Part shown: positions 1-6,107 of the stretch, piece by piece | Position numbering within the stretch: position 1 is the first letter of the stretch | Layout of the letters: each line of letters opens with the position of its first letter | Origin: Deltaproteobacteria bacterium | GTDB taxonomy: Bacteria; Desulfobacterota; DSM-4660; Desulfatiglandales; Desulfatiglandaceae | NCBI GenBank assembly: GCA_019307645.1 | Contig: JAFDJF010000150.1 | Span: 1 to 6,455 of the forward strand | Direction of reading: 5' to 3' | Length of the DNA: 6,455 nt | Notes under the pieces: model-generated | Seen by the model: the letters and a program-made list of their open reading frames with translations, nothing else | Told to the model about the DNA's origin: nothing | Databases searched by the model: none | Program-made: the position numbers and the translations under genes

Positions 1-420
1 ATCGGCGCAGAGGATGCCATATTCGGCGTAACCGAGGTTACTCGTGGTCTTTACCCGCTCGGTGCTTCAGCTGTTCGATTGAGAAGGCAGATTCCCTATT
101 GTCTGGCTGCGGAGATTCTTCTTATGGGCCGCCACATTACCGCGCAGGAAGCGCTCAACTGGGGACTGATCAACCGAGTTGTTCCCAAGGGAAAGGCATT
201 AGAAGAGGCCCTGAATATGGCTAAGCAGCTCTGCGAGAACGCGCCTCTCTCCATAAAGGCGATAACCCGCACGCTGCGAGAAATTGACGAGTCGGTGGGG
301 GAAGAGGAGTCACTCAAGCGTCAGGATGAGATCGGATATGCGGTATTCGCAACAGAAGATTCCAAGGAAGGGATGAAAGCGTTTAAGGAGAAGCGTAAGC
401 CTGTTTACAAAGGGCGCTAA
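1..420 (+). CDS. enoyl-CoA hydratase/isomerase (crotonase family), 5' truncated
   Basis: This is the C-terminal 139 residues of a crotonase-fold protein; the reading frame is open from base 1 and ends at TAA 418-420. The family hydrates, isomerises or otherwise processes enoyl-CoA thioesters in the cytoplasm. The first visible residues contain FGVTEVTRGLYP, which matches the family segment FGxPEvxxGlxP; its Glu (visible residue 12) aligns with the second catalytic Glu of enoyl-CoA hydratase. Next come the helix LAAEILLMGR and ITAQEALNWGLINRVVP, the usual 'A.eAl.wGLvn.vvp' hallmark, and then the C-terminal helices that shape the acyl pocket and trimer interface. The oxyanion-hole region and the first catalytic Glu lie outside the window. 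An internal ATG at 124 (in ILLMGR) and a TTG at 85 are not credible starts, because conserved sequence continues upstream of them. It is co-directional with the genes that follow, consistent with acyl-CoA degradation. The exact substrate (enoyl-, dienoyl- or other CoA) cannot be decided. Confidence 0.93.
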   Translation: MGAEDAIFGVTEVTRGLYPLGASAVRLRRQIPYCLAAEILLMGRHITAQEALNWGLINRVVPKGKALEEALNMAKQLCENAPLSIKAITRTLREIDESVGEEESLKRQDEIGYAVFATEDSKEGMKAFKEKRKPVYKGR

Positions 421-483
421 AGCGACGGTGGAAAAAGCAAACCATTCTCAGATAGCCTCCTGGAGCCAAGGCGCCAAACGAAA

Positions 484-524
484 CGCGCCAAAATGTGAAG
501 CGTTATTTTTGCGCGAGCCCTTAA
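484..524 (+). repeat. solo copy (copy 1) of a ~38-bp dispersed hairpin repeat
   Basis: Bases 487-524 match 3584-3619 on the + strand, identical except for two extra bases (CG at 501-502). They also match 3433-3468 in inverted orientation with a few mismatches. The copy is itself an imperfect inverted repeat: CGCGCCAAAAT (484-494) pairs with ATTTTTGCGCG (505-515) with one mismatch, around a 10-nt loop. It is followed by AGCCCTTAA. The 8-mer GCGCCAAA also occurs just upstream at 471-478, 14 nt before its occurrence in the repeat (485-492). The copy lies in the spacer between the crotonase gene and the FAD oxidoreductase gene. It resembles a REP-type extragenic element, but the family is not one I can name. 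Confidence 0.85.
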
Positions 525-533
525 TACCTTTAA

Positions 534-561
534 TCCAAAATCCCAAATCCAAATTCCAGAA
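534..561 (+). repeat. short 7-nt periodic tract upstream of a ribosome binding site
   Basis: Four imperfect heptamers follow each other: TCCAAAA, TCCCAAA, TCCAAAT, TCCAGAA. A weaker fifth unit, TCAATAA (562-568), runs into the AAGGAGGG ribosome binding site of the gene at 579. The tract is pyrimidine/A-rich and unstructured. It may be simple low-complexity sequence or a leader that keeps the ribosome binding site open. No promoter is recognised in it. Confidence 0.5.
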
Positions 562-578
562 TCAATAAGGAGGGTGTC

Positions 579-2312
579 ATGCCTGACACGGCCTTTGATG
601 CCGTCATTATCGGTGGTGGAACCAAAGGGCTGTTTCTTGCCATGTATCTGACAAAATATGCCAACATGAGTGTCGGCATATTTGAAAGACGTCATGAGAT
701 CGGCGGGGGCCTGGCCACCGAAGAAATTGCCGCGCCCGGGTTTCGTGGCAATACCCATGCTTCGATACAGCTCCCCTGGTATTATTTGCCGCTATGGCGC
801 GACTTTCCGGAATTCTGGGAGTATGGCGCAAGAATCGACCAGTATCTGGTTAGTGAAGGAGCGGTATTCGGGAACAATCAGACCTGTCTCGCCATATACA
901 GCCAAAAGGATGATCCGACCCAGGAACGGACGGCAAAAGAAATCGCCCGATTTTCAGAGAGGGACGCGGACAGATGGGTGAAGCTATGGGATCTGTTTGC
1001 CTCTGAAGAACTTCAGCTTGTTCAAATGGACATGCTGTTTCATCCGGCTGAAGAGCGGATGGAGAAAGGGATTATGGAGCGCCAGGCCGCTGCGTATCCG
1101 AAAATTGTTGAAGCCGGCTTTGAGCCGGATTCTCTGGTGTTTGCTGCCAGCCACCTGAGGGCGGCGCGGGAATACTGGGAGAGTAAGGAGTTGCAATACT
1201 GTGCAGTCAGGTTCGCCCTGTCCGGTGCATTCGATGTCACCCATCCGGGGAACGGCGCTCAGGCCTTTGCCATCACAGCAACCCTGCCTACAATCAGTTT
1301 TGCCAGAGGAGGCACCCACATGGTTGCCCATGCGGCCCATCAAATTCTGGTAAAAAACGGGTGTCGATTTTTTACACACAGCGAGGTTGACAAGGTAATT
1401 GTGGAAAATGGAGGGGCCACCGGGATCCGTCTTGCTGACGGTACTGAAATAGGCGCACGAAAACTGGTTGTCAGTGCCGGATTAAATCCTCTACAGGTGT
1501 GTTTTGATTTGCTGGGCAGAGAATATTTTCATTATCAGGCGGCCCGTCGTGTCGAGCTTTTGGAACATACATTCGGTTGCCTGATGTGGTATACCTTTGC
1601 CCTTCATGAGGCACCCCAATATGAGGCAGCAACATTCAACCCGGATATTAATCGGGCATACTGGCTTGGACTGTCTGAGGACAACAATCCTGAACGTATT
1701 GCCCGGGAGTGTCTGTGGTCCCGACTGGGCAAATTTTCGCCCATGGAGGACTTCGCACCGGTGGTATGGTGTCACAGTCTTTTCGATTCAGCATTTGCCC
1801 CGCCGGGAAAACACACGGCCAGCACAGAACAGCTTGCGCCCCCTGCCTCCGCATTCACCATGAAGGAATGGAAGGAAATTAAAACGCGGTATGCCGAAGA
1901 GCTCCTGACTTTTTGGAAAAAATTTGCACCTAATATGACCGATGCCAATGTTATAGGCGTGGATACCAACTCACCATTGGATCATTGCCGGTTGAAGAAC
2001 ATGGCACCCAACGGAAATATGAGCAGTATTGATCATGTGCCGTATCAGTTTGCCGAGAACCGGCCCACGCCGGAGTTGGCCAACCACAGATTGCCGGTTA
2101 AGAATTTTTACGCGACCGGAGCGGCATGGCATTCGGGGGCAAATTCGGGATCTACTGAGGCATACAACTGCTACCGCATCATTGCCAAAGACATGAATCT
2201 GCCAAAGCCGTGGGAAGACCCAGGGAAAGAAGAGCCTTATTCCTTATATGAACAATGGAAGAATATTAATCAAAAAATAAGGGAGATCCCCCGAGAAAAC
2301 AAAAGTGAGTAG
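579..2312 (+). CDS. FAD-dependent oxidoreductase, phytoene desaturase-like (COG1233 type)
   Basis: This is a 577-aa predicted cytoplasmic flavoprotein with no signal peptide or membrane segment. The N-terminus is a Rossmann dinucleotide-binding fold: DAVIIGGGTKG (residues 7-17, GxGxxG) followed by the ribose-binding acid in IFERRHEIGGG (E36; residues 34-44). The middle contains GGTHMVAHAAHQILVKNGC (244-262) and then a strand pattern ending in ADGTEIGARKLVVSAG (286-301). That is the classic 'G.g.l..al...l...G' plus 'G..i.A..VV.a.' block of phytoene desaturase/amine oxidase-like enzymes. The C-terminal FAD-binding segment is NFYATGAAWHSGANS (509-523). The start is well supported by AAGGAGGG at 567-574. 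The 158-bp upstream spacer carries a dispersed repeat. The ferredoxin protein begins 46 bp downstream, so the two are probably co-transcribed. Carotenoid synthesis is unlikely in this setting. A role oxidising or reducing an acyl-CoA-derived intermediate, or passing electrons to the ferredoxin, is inference only. The family is known for hydride transfer with FAD, but the substrate is unknown. Confidence 0.9.
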   Translation: MPDTAFDAVIIGGGTKGLFLAMYLTKYANMSVGIFERRHEIGGGLATEEIAAPGFRGNTHASIQLPWYYLPLWRDFPEFWEYGARIDQYLVSEGAVFGNNQTCLAIYSQKDDPTQERTAKEIARFSERDADRWVKLWDLFASEELQLVQMDMLFHPAEERMEKGIMERQAAAYPKIVEAGFEPDSLVFAASHLRAAREYWESKELQYCAVRFALSGAFDVTHPGNGAQAFAITATLPTISFARGGTHMVAHAAHQILVKNGCRFFTHSEVDKVIVENGGATGIRLADGTEIGARKLVVSAGLNPLQVCFDLLGREYFHYQAARRVELLEHTFGCLMWYTFALHEAPQYEAATFNPDINRAYWLGLSEDNNPERIARECLWSRLGKFSPMEDFAPVVWCHSLFDSAFAPPGKHTASTEQLAPPASAFTMKEWKEIKTRYAEELLTFWKKFAPNMTDANVIGVDTNSPLDHCRLKNMAPNGNMSSIDHVPYQFAENRPTPELANHRLPVKNFYATGAAWHSGANSGSTEAYNCYRIIAKDMNLPKPWEDPGKEEPYSLYEQWKNINQKIREIPRENKSE

Positions 2313-2358
2313 CGTGTTTAGAGCTCGACATAAAAACCGCATTTGAGGAGAAGAAATT

Positions 2359-3357
2359 ATGCCTGAAAGAGATATTTATCAGGACCTTGCGAAAATGATC
2401 GATGAGGGCGATATTGTCGGCCAACCCATAACGCCCTCTTTTTTGAAGCTTTTGGGTTTACAGTTTACAGATGATGAGGCTGAGCTTGCCCTGAAGATCG
2501 GTATGACGGGTGGAACACTGGATGATCTTACCGAAAAAACCGGAATGGATAAAGATGAACTAAAGAACAAAATGATGGCTATGGCTGACAAGGGCACCAT
2601 TATTTACGATCCGGCAGATAAAGACCCGATATACAGAACAGTGGGGATGACAGCCGGCGGACTTACGGAGACCGGCCCGTGGGCCGGTATTCGGTTTCCT
2701 TTTTCAGCGGAACTGATAAAAACAGCGCATCAGGTAACCATAGAGCATTGTGAAGATAAGCTGGGCGCACTCGGAATGGCCTATACTCCGGTTTGGGTAG
2801 GCATGGCCGCGTTGCCCGACGATGTTCAGCCCTCAGAAAATTTAGCTGAAGAAGTAAAAGAGGCGGGACACTGGAGTGTGTCCATGTGCCCCTGTCGGGT
2901 ATCACGGGCATTGGTCGATCCGGAAAATACCTGCGATCATATATATGAATCCTGCGTTCATACAGGCGCTCTGAGCCGATGGGCTGTAAAGCATAAGATG
3001 GCCCGTGAGCTCTCCCATGATGAATTGGTAGATCTTCTTAAGGAACTCAATAAGGATGGTCTCGTTCATACCATTAATCTTCTTGGCCAGATCTGCAACT
3101 GCTGTGAAGATTGCTGCGGTATCTTCCGAACCCATAAAATGGGAGCGCCGACGTTTATCCCTTCTCCGTTTATGGCCCAGGCTGATCAGGAAACATGCAC
3201 GGCTTGCGAAACCTGTGCGGACCGCTGTCCGGTGGATGCCATAACCGTTGATGACACTGCGGCAGTGGATCAGCACCTGTGCATCGGGTGTGGTGTATGT
3301 GTGCCCGCATGTCCGGTAGATGCTGTCGAGCTCATAAGACGGCCGGAATCTGAGTAG
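2359..3357 (+). CDS. 4Fe-4S ferredoxin-domain protein with winged-helix-like N-terminus and extra cysteine clusters
   Basis: This 332-aa protein has three visible parts. Residues about 38-95 look like a winged helix: helices around LTEKTGMDKDELKNKMMAMA, then a 'wing' GTIIYDPADKDPIYRT. The central part holds two cysteine groups: C177/C179 in CPCR with C192 and C199 nearby, and C246, C248, C249, C252, C253 in ICNCCEDCCG. The C-terminus is a bacterial 2x[4Fe-4S] ferredoxin domain: C280-x2-C-x2-C-x3-C-P and C308-x2-C-x2-C-x3-C-P. The start at 2359 is supported by GAGGAG at 2345-2350, 8 nt upstream. It is most likely a soluble low-potential electron carrier or adaptor that feeds the dehydratase/reductase subunits encoded downstream; this rests on context, as such enzymes are reduced by ferredoxin through an ATPase activator. 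The central clusters could bind further Fe-S centres. Whether the N-terminal domain binds DNA or a protein partner is unknown. Confidence 0.9.
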   Translation: MPERDIYQDLAKMIDEGDIVGQPITPSFLKLLGLQFTDDEAELALKIGMTGGTLDDLTEKTGMDKDELKNKMMAMADKGTIIYDPADKDPIYRTVGMTAGGLTETGPWAGIRFPFSAELIKTAHQVTIEHCEDKLGALGMAYTPVWVGMAALPDDVQPSENLAEEVKEAGHWSVSMCPCRVSRALVDPENTCDHIYESCVHTGALSRWAVKHKMARELSHDELVDLLKELNKDGLVHTINLLGQICNCCEDCCGIFRTHKMGAPTFIPSPFMAQADQETCTACETCADRCPVDAITVDDTAAVDQHLCIGCGVCVPACPVDAVELIRRPESE

Positions 3358-3358
3358 G

Positions 3359-3381
3359 CCGGAATTCCGGGTGGCGCCCGG
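3359..3381. other. GC-rich palindromes directly after the ferredoxin gene
   Basis: Two bases after the TAG stop there is a perfect 12-bp palindrome, CCGGAATTCCGG (3359-3370). It overlaps a second possible hairpin, CCGGG (3367-3371) with CCCGG (3377-3381) around a 5-nt loop. There is no T-tract after either one, so this is not a standard intrinsic terminator. It could still pause polymerase or protect the 3' end of the upstream message. The bases from 3382 to 3432 show nothing I can interpret. Confidence 0.35.
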
Positions 3382-3432
3382 GGGTCGATGGTTTCGCACT
3401 ACAGCCATGGTCTGAACCAACACTTTCATACG

Positions 3433-3619
3433 TTTAGGGTTCGCGCAAAAATAAATTCACATTTTGGCGCTCAGATTTGGGTTAATATTGACATATTTAT
3501 GAAGAGCAAAAGGTGCAGTAATAGTGGACTATTTCAAGGTTTTTGATCTTCATAATGTGTCAAGAGTGACCTGAAGATGAGATGCCAAAATGTGAAGTTA
3601 TTTTTGCGCGAGCCCTTAA
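3433..3619. repeat. 187-bp imperfect palindrome (REPIN/MITE-like) with inverted copies 2 and 3 of the dispersed repeat as its ends
   Basis: The left end (3433-3468, copy 3, minus orientation) is complementary to the right end (3584-3619, copy 2, plus orientation) at 33 of 36 positions. Further in, 3488-3511 pairs with 3541-3563 with two mismatches and one gap; each arm begins with TTGACA when read towards the centre. The centre is the palindrome AATAGT-GG-ACTATT (3520-3533). The midpoint of the outer arms (3526) coincides with this centre, so the whole region is one folded unit, with a poorly matched stretch only at 3469-3487 against 3564-3583. A single-stranded copy would form a hairpin of roughly 90 bp per side. 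No target-site duplication or transposase gene is visible. It resembles paired REP sequences (REPIN/BIME) or a small non-autonomous element. It occupies most of the 275-bp spacer before the dehydratase genes. Confidence 0.85.
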
Positions 3620-3624
3620 GGAGG
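3618..3624 (+). promoter_or_regulatory. ribosome binding site that fixes a GTG start at 3633
   Basis: AAGGAGG at 3618-3624 is followed 8 nt later by GTG at 3633. The site begins inside the last two bases of repeat copy 2. No comparable site precedes the in-frame ATG at 3582, which is itself created by the repeat (GATG then CCAAAATGTG). The site therefore selects the GTG. Because its first bases are in the stem of the long palindrome, folding of the leader could affect ribosome access; that part is inference. Confidence 0.8.
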
Positions 3625-3632
3625 CGAGCAGC

Positions 3633-4778
3633 GTGGAAACAAATATCCAGTCAACGGCATTCCAGGAGTTTAAACAAGCCGCTGAGACCATAATAAATCC
3701 TGAGATGCAGAAATGGAAGGATCAGGGCGGTAAGATTATGGGATACTTCTGCTCTTCTTTTCCCGAAGAGTTGATTGCCGCCGCCGGCCTGCTTCCTTTT
3801 CGCATGCGGGCTACCGGCAGCAAGGGGACCGAACTTTCAGACGCTTTCTTTGCCAGCAACAACTGCAGCTTTCCCCGCCATGCATTTAACATGGCATTGG
3901 AAGGAGAATTCAATTTTCTGGATGGTATCCTCTTTTTTAACAGCTGCGATAACGTCCGCCGGGTGTACGATCACTGGGTACGCCAGCTGAATACACCTTT
4001 TGCGGATATCATCAATATCCCAAAAAAGGCTGACCCGGCTCAGGTGGATTATTTTTGTGATGAACTGGCTCACTTCAAGGGACGCCTGGAAGCGCATTTA
4101 AACATCGATATTACTGATGACCGTTTGCGTGAAACGATCCGGCTGTACAATGAAAGCCGTCGACTTTTGAGGCAGCTTTATAGTTTGCGCAAAGAGGATC
4201 ATCCCCCGATTACCGGTGCCGAAGCCCTCACAATAACTGTTGCGTCAACAGCTATGCCAAAAAAGAGGTGCAACGAACTGCTCACCGAATTTTTAGATGA
4301 CATAAATAATACCAATAGTCGCACGGATTACCGGGCCCGATTGATGGTGCTGGGCGGTGAGCTGGATAATCCGGAGTTTATGAAGATCATTGAGGACCAG
4401 GGGGCCATCGTGGTGACCGATGCCCTGTGTTTTGGTTCAAAAATTTTCTGGAAAGACGTGGATGAAAACATAGAAGACTGTTTAAGAGCCCTTGCAAAGC
4501 TTTATTTAGCGGACCGCCCCACCTGCCCCCGGGTCTATGGCAAGTATCCGGACCGCCTGGCATATATCCAGAACATGGTACGCGATTTTCAAGTAGACGG
4601 CGTTATTTTTGAACGGCTGGCCTTTTGTGAAATATGGGGGTTTGAGCAATTTTCCCTGACAAATGACTTCAAAGACCTCGGTATTCCCATGCTGGCAGTA
4701 GACAGAGAATACACCCTGGGTGCTGTGGGACAGTTGAAAACACGGGTGCAGGCGTTTCTGGAAACAATCGGGAGGTAA
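3633..4778 (+). CDS. 2-hydroxyacyl-CoA dehydratase/benzoyl-CoA reductase-type subunit (HGD-D family, BcrC/HgdB-like)
   Basis: This 381-aa protein, starting at GTG 3633, is one half of a probable heterodimeric Fe-S enzyme that uses radical chemistry on a CoA thioester. The N-terminal family signature is GYFCSSFPEELIAAAGLLPFRMR (residues about 37-59). Three cysteines sit where the family places the ligands of its active-site [4Fe-4S] cluster: C78 in NNCSFPRHAF, C105 in FFNSCDNVRR and C332 in FERLAFCEIWG. A second Rossmann-like half begins around RLMVLGGELDNPEF (236-249) and ends with GIPMLAVDREY (350-360). The length fits BcrC (about 380-390 aa). An ATG at 3582 would extend the frame by 17 residues, but those codons are a copy of the dispersed repeat and lack a ribosome binding site. 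The stop codon is 2 nt from the next start, so the pair is translationally coupled. Dehydratase and reductase activities cannot be told apart by eye. Confidence 0.9.
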   Translation: METNIQSTAFQEFKQAAETIINPEMQKWKDQGGKIMGYFCSSFPEELIAAAGLLPFRMRATGSKGTELSDAFFASNNCSFPRHAFNMALEGEFNFLDGILFFNSCDNVRRVYDHWVRQLNTPFADIINIPKKADPAQVDYFCDELAHFKGRLEAHLNIDITDDRLRETIRLYNESRRLLRQLYSLRKEDHPPITGAEALTITVASTAMPKKRCNELLTEFLDDINNTNSRTDYRARLMVLGGELDNPEFMKIIEDQGAIVVTDALCFGSKIFWKDVDENIEDCLRALAKLYLADRPTCPRVYGKYPDRLAYIQNMVRDFQVDGVIFERLAFCEIWGFEQFSLTNDFKDLGIPMLAVDREYTLGAVGQLKTRVQAFLETIGR

Positions 4779-4780
4779 AG

Positions 4781-6082
4781 ATGGACGAGAAAAAAGAGCG
4801 GTCCATATCACGAGTACTTGAAGAGATTGCCATATACGAATCAATTGAAGAGGGGCTGTCTCTCATCCAGGACGATATGCGTCCCATTCATTTATATCTG
4901 GTAAAGACCATCTTGAAAAATCTGAATAAAACCGTTGAGTGCGTTGAAAAGAATCTACCGATTATCGGTAGTCATTTCACCAATCCGTCGGAAGTCCTCA
5001 CTACGATGGATCTTCACTGGTTTTTTATTTACCAGTCTGCCTGGGGAGGTGGCATGGAAAATCCTCATCTGATGGAAGACCTTGAAAAGGTGGACAAAAT
5101 GCCGGTCCCAAGCGATTGTTGTACTTTGCTTCGAATGGGATTATATTATCTGGATGAGGGCTTTTTTCCTAAACCTACGGCCTATGTTGGAATCACCGAA
5201 CCCTGTGACGGCATTGCGGCTGTTCATGAAGCAATAACAAATCATAAAGCCTGGCGCGACGTCCCCTCGTTTGCACCGGAGCCGATCCATTACGATTTTG
5301 ACGAGAATCAGAGCCTCCAATATTATGCCGAAGAATTCAAACGACTGGTGGAATTCCTTGAAACCCATACCAATAAGAAACTGGACATGGATTTACTCAG
5401 ACAAACGGTTGAGGAGTCCAACAAACACTATACCTTGTGGCAGGAATACAATACTCTGCGACGATCTGTGCCCACTCCCCATGACCCGATTCTGCCCCAG
5501 TCCTGTTTTTATCTGACGAATTTCCCGGGTGCCGGGACTCGCGAGCACGCCCAATGGTTCGAAAATCTGATTGCAGATGCGGAAAAGCGAATTAAAGAAA
5601 ACCGGCCCATACTGGCAAATCAGAAATTCAGGGTGCTATGGTACGATATCCCCTCGGTCTTTTTTGCCGAACTCGCCTCCTGGATGGAGCAGGAGCTTGG
5701 CGGGGTTGTGGTCCTTGACATGGTCAGCCATTGTCCCTACACCCTGATCGACACGTCTTCTGAAAAGACTATTTTTGAGGGATTGGCCAAACGAAGTCTA
5801 ATGGATCAACCCATGATCCACCAGGCAAGGGGCAAGGTGGAGAATTTTCTTACAGACATCTCTCAGTTGGTCAGAGACTTTCATATCGACTGTGTGATCT
5901 GGCCCGGACACATGGGGCATAAAGACAGCGCGGCAAGCATTAATTTGATGAGAGAAAAATGCCGTGAACTGGAGGTTCCGTTTTTAAGCATCGGTCTGGA
6001 TCACGTGGACAAGCGTTACACGACCGTCGACGAGATCAAGGACAAGATTTCTCAGTTCGTTGATGCCATGGGGTTGGCGTAG
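4781..6082 (+). CDS. 2-hydroxyacyl-CoA dehydratase/benzoyl-CoA reductase-type subunit (HGD-D family, BcrB/HgdA-like)
   Basis: This 433-aa protein is the likely partner of the preceding subunit; its size and position recall BcrB following BcrC. The ribosome binding site GGGAGG (4770-4775) lies in the last codons of the upstream gene, 5 nt before the ATG. Family features are PIIGSHFTNPSEVLTTMDLHW (residues 60-80, the 'G....P.E' entry helix), PSDCCTLLRMG (110-120, C113/C114 as first ligand candidates), ITEPCDG (138-144, C142 as second) and the C-terminal half from KFRVLWYDI (282-290) to FLSIGLDHVDKR (401-412). In the C-terminal loop where the family usually has the third cluster cysteine, after DxVIxx, this protein reads GHMGHKDSAAS (376-386) with no cysteine. 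D382/S383 occupy the expected place; C371 and C394 flank it at different spacing. The subunit may therefore bind its cluster with a non-cysteine ligand or have lost it. The enzyme substrate is unknown. Confidence 0.88.
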   Translation: MDEKKERSISRVLEEIAIYESIEEGLSLIQDDMRPIHLYLVKTILKNLNKTVECVEKNLPIIGSHFTNPSEVLTTMDLHWFFIYQSAWGGGMENPHLMEDLEKVDKMPVPSDCCTLLRMGLYYLDEGFFPKPTAYVGITEPCDGIAAVHEAITNHKAWRDVPSFAPEPIHYDFDENQSLQYYAEEFKRLVEFLETHTNKKLDMDLLRQTVEESNKHYTLWQEYNTLRRSVPTPHDPILPQSCFYLTNFPGAGTREHAQWFENLIADAEKRIKENRPILANQKFRVLWYDIPSVFFAELASWMEQELGGVVVLDMVSHCPYTLIDTSSEKTIFEGLAKRSLMDQPMIHQARGKVENFLTDISQLVRDFHIDCVIWPGHMGHKDSAASINLMREKCRELEVPFLSIGLDHVDKRYTTVDEIKDKISQFVDAMGLA

Positions 6083-6107
6083 GGGAAAAAGAAAAAGGAG
6101 GAATACC

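Noticed and set aside
417..758. 113-aa minus-strand open frame across the crotonase/FAD gene spacer
   Set aside because: It overlaps the 5' end of the FAD gene and is built largely from the dispersed repeat and the heptamer tract read in reverse; no protein-like pattern is present.
984..1379. 131-aa open frame on the minus strand inside the FAD oxidoreductase gene
   Set aside because: It is antisense to a well-supported coding sequence and shows no domain-like pattern.
3359..3381. Intrinsic terminator after the ferredoxin gene
   Set aside because: The GC-rich palindromes are not followed by a run of T, so termination cannot be claimed; they are listed only as a structural feature.
2902..3429. 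175-aa open frame on the minus strand overlapping the ferredoxin gene
   Set aside because: It is antisense to a clear Fe-S protein with conserved cysteine motifs, and no recognisable family features or ribosome binding site were seen. It is a shadow frame.
3488..3516. TTGACA (3488-3493) as a -35 box of a promoter for the dehydratase genes
   Set aside because: At 16-18 nt spacing there is no TATAAT-like box, and the hexamer recurs at the mirrored position of the palindrome (3558-3563 on the other strand). It is better explained by the inverted repeat.
484..3619. CRISPR array
   Set aside because: There are only three repeat copies, two of them in inverted orientation and the third about 3 kb away, with no regular spacers.
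3425..3628. Target-site duplication flanking the 187-bp palindrome
   Set aside because: The bases outside the arms (…TCATACG on the left, GGAGGCG… on the right) do not match each other, so recent insertion with duplication is not supported.
3582..3632. N-terminal extension of the BcrC/HgdB-like subunit from ATG 3582
   Set aside because: The codons coincide with dispersed-repeat copy 2 and no ribosome binding site precedes the ATG; GTG 3633 has an ideal one. The extension is open by chance.
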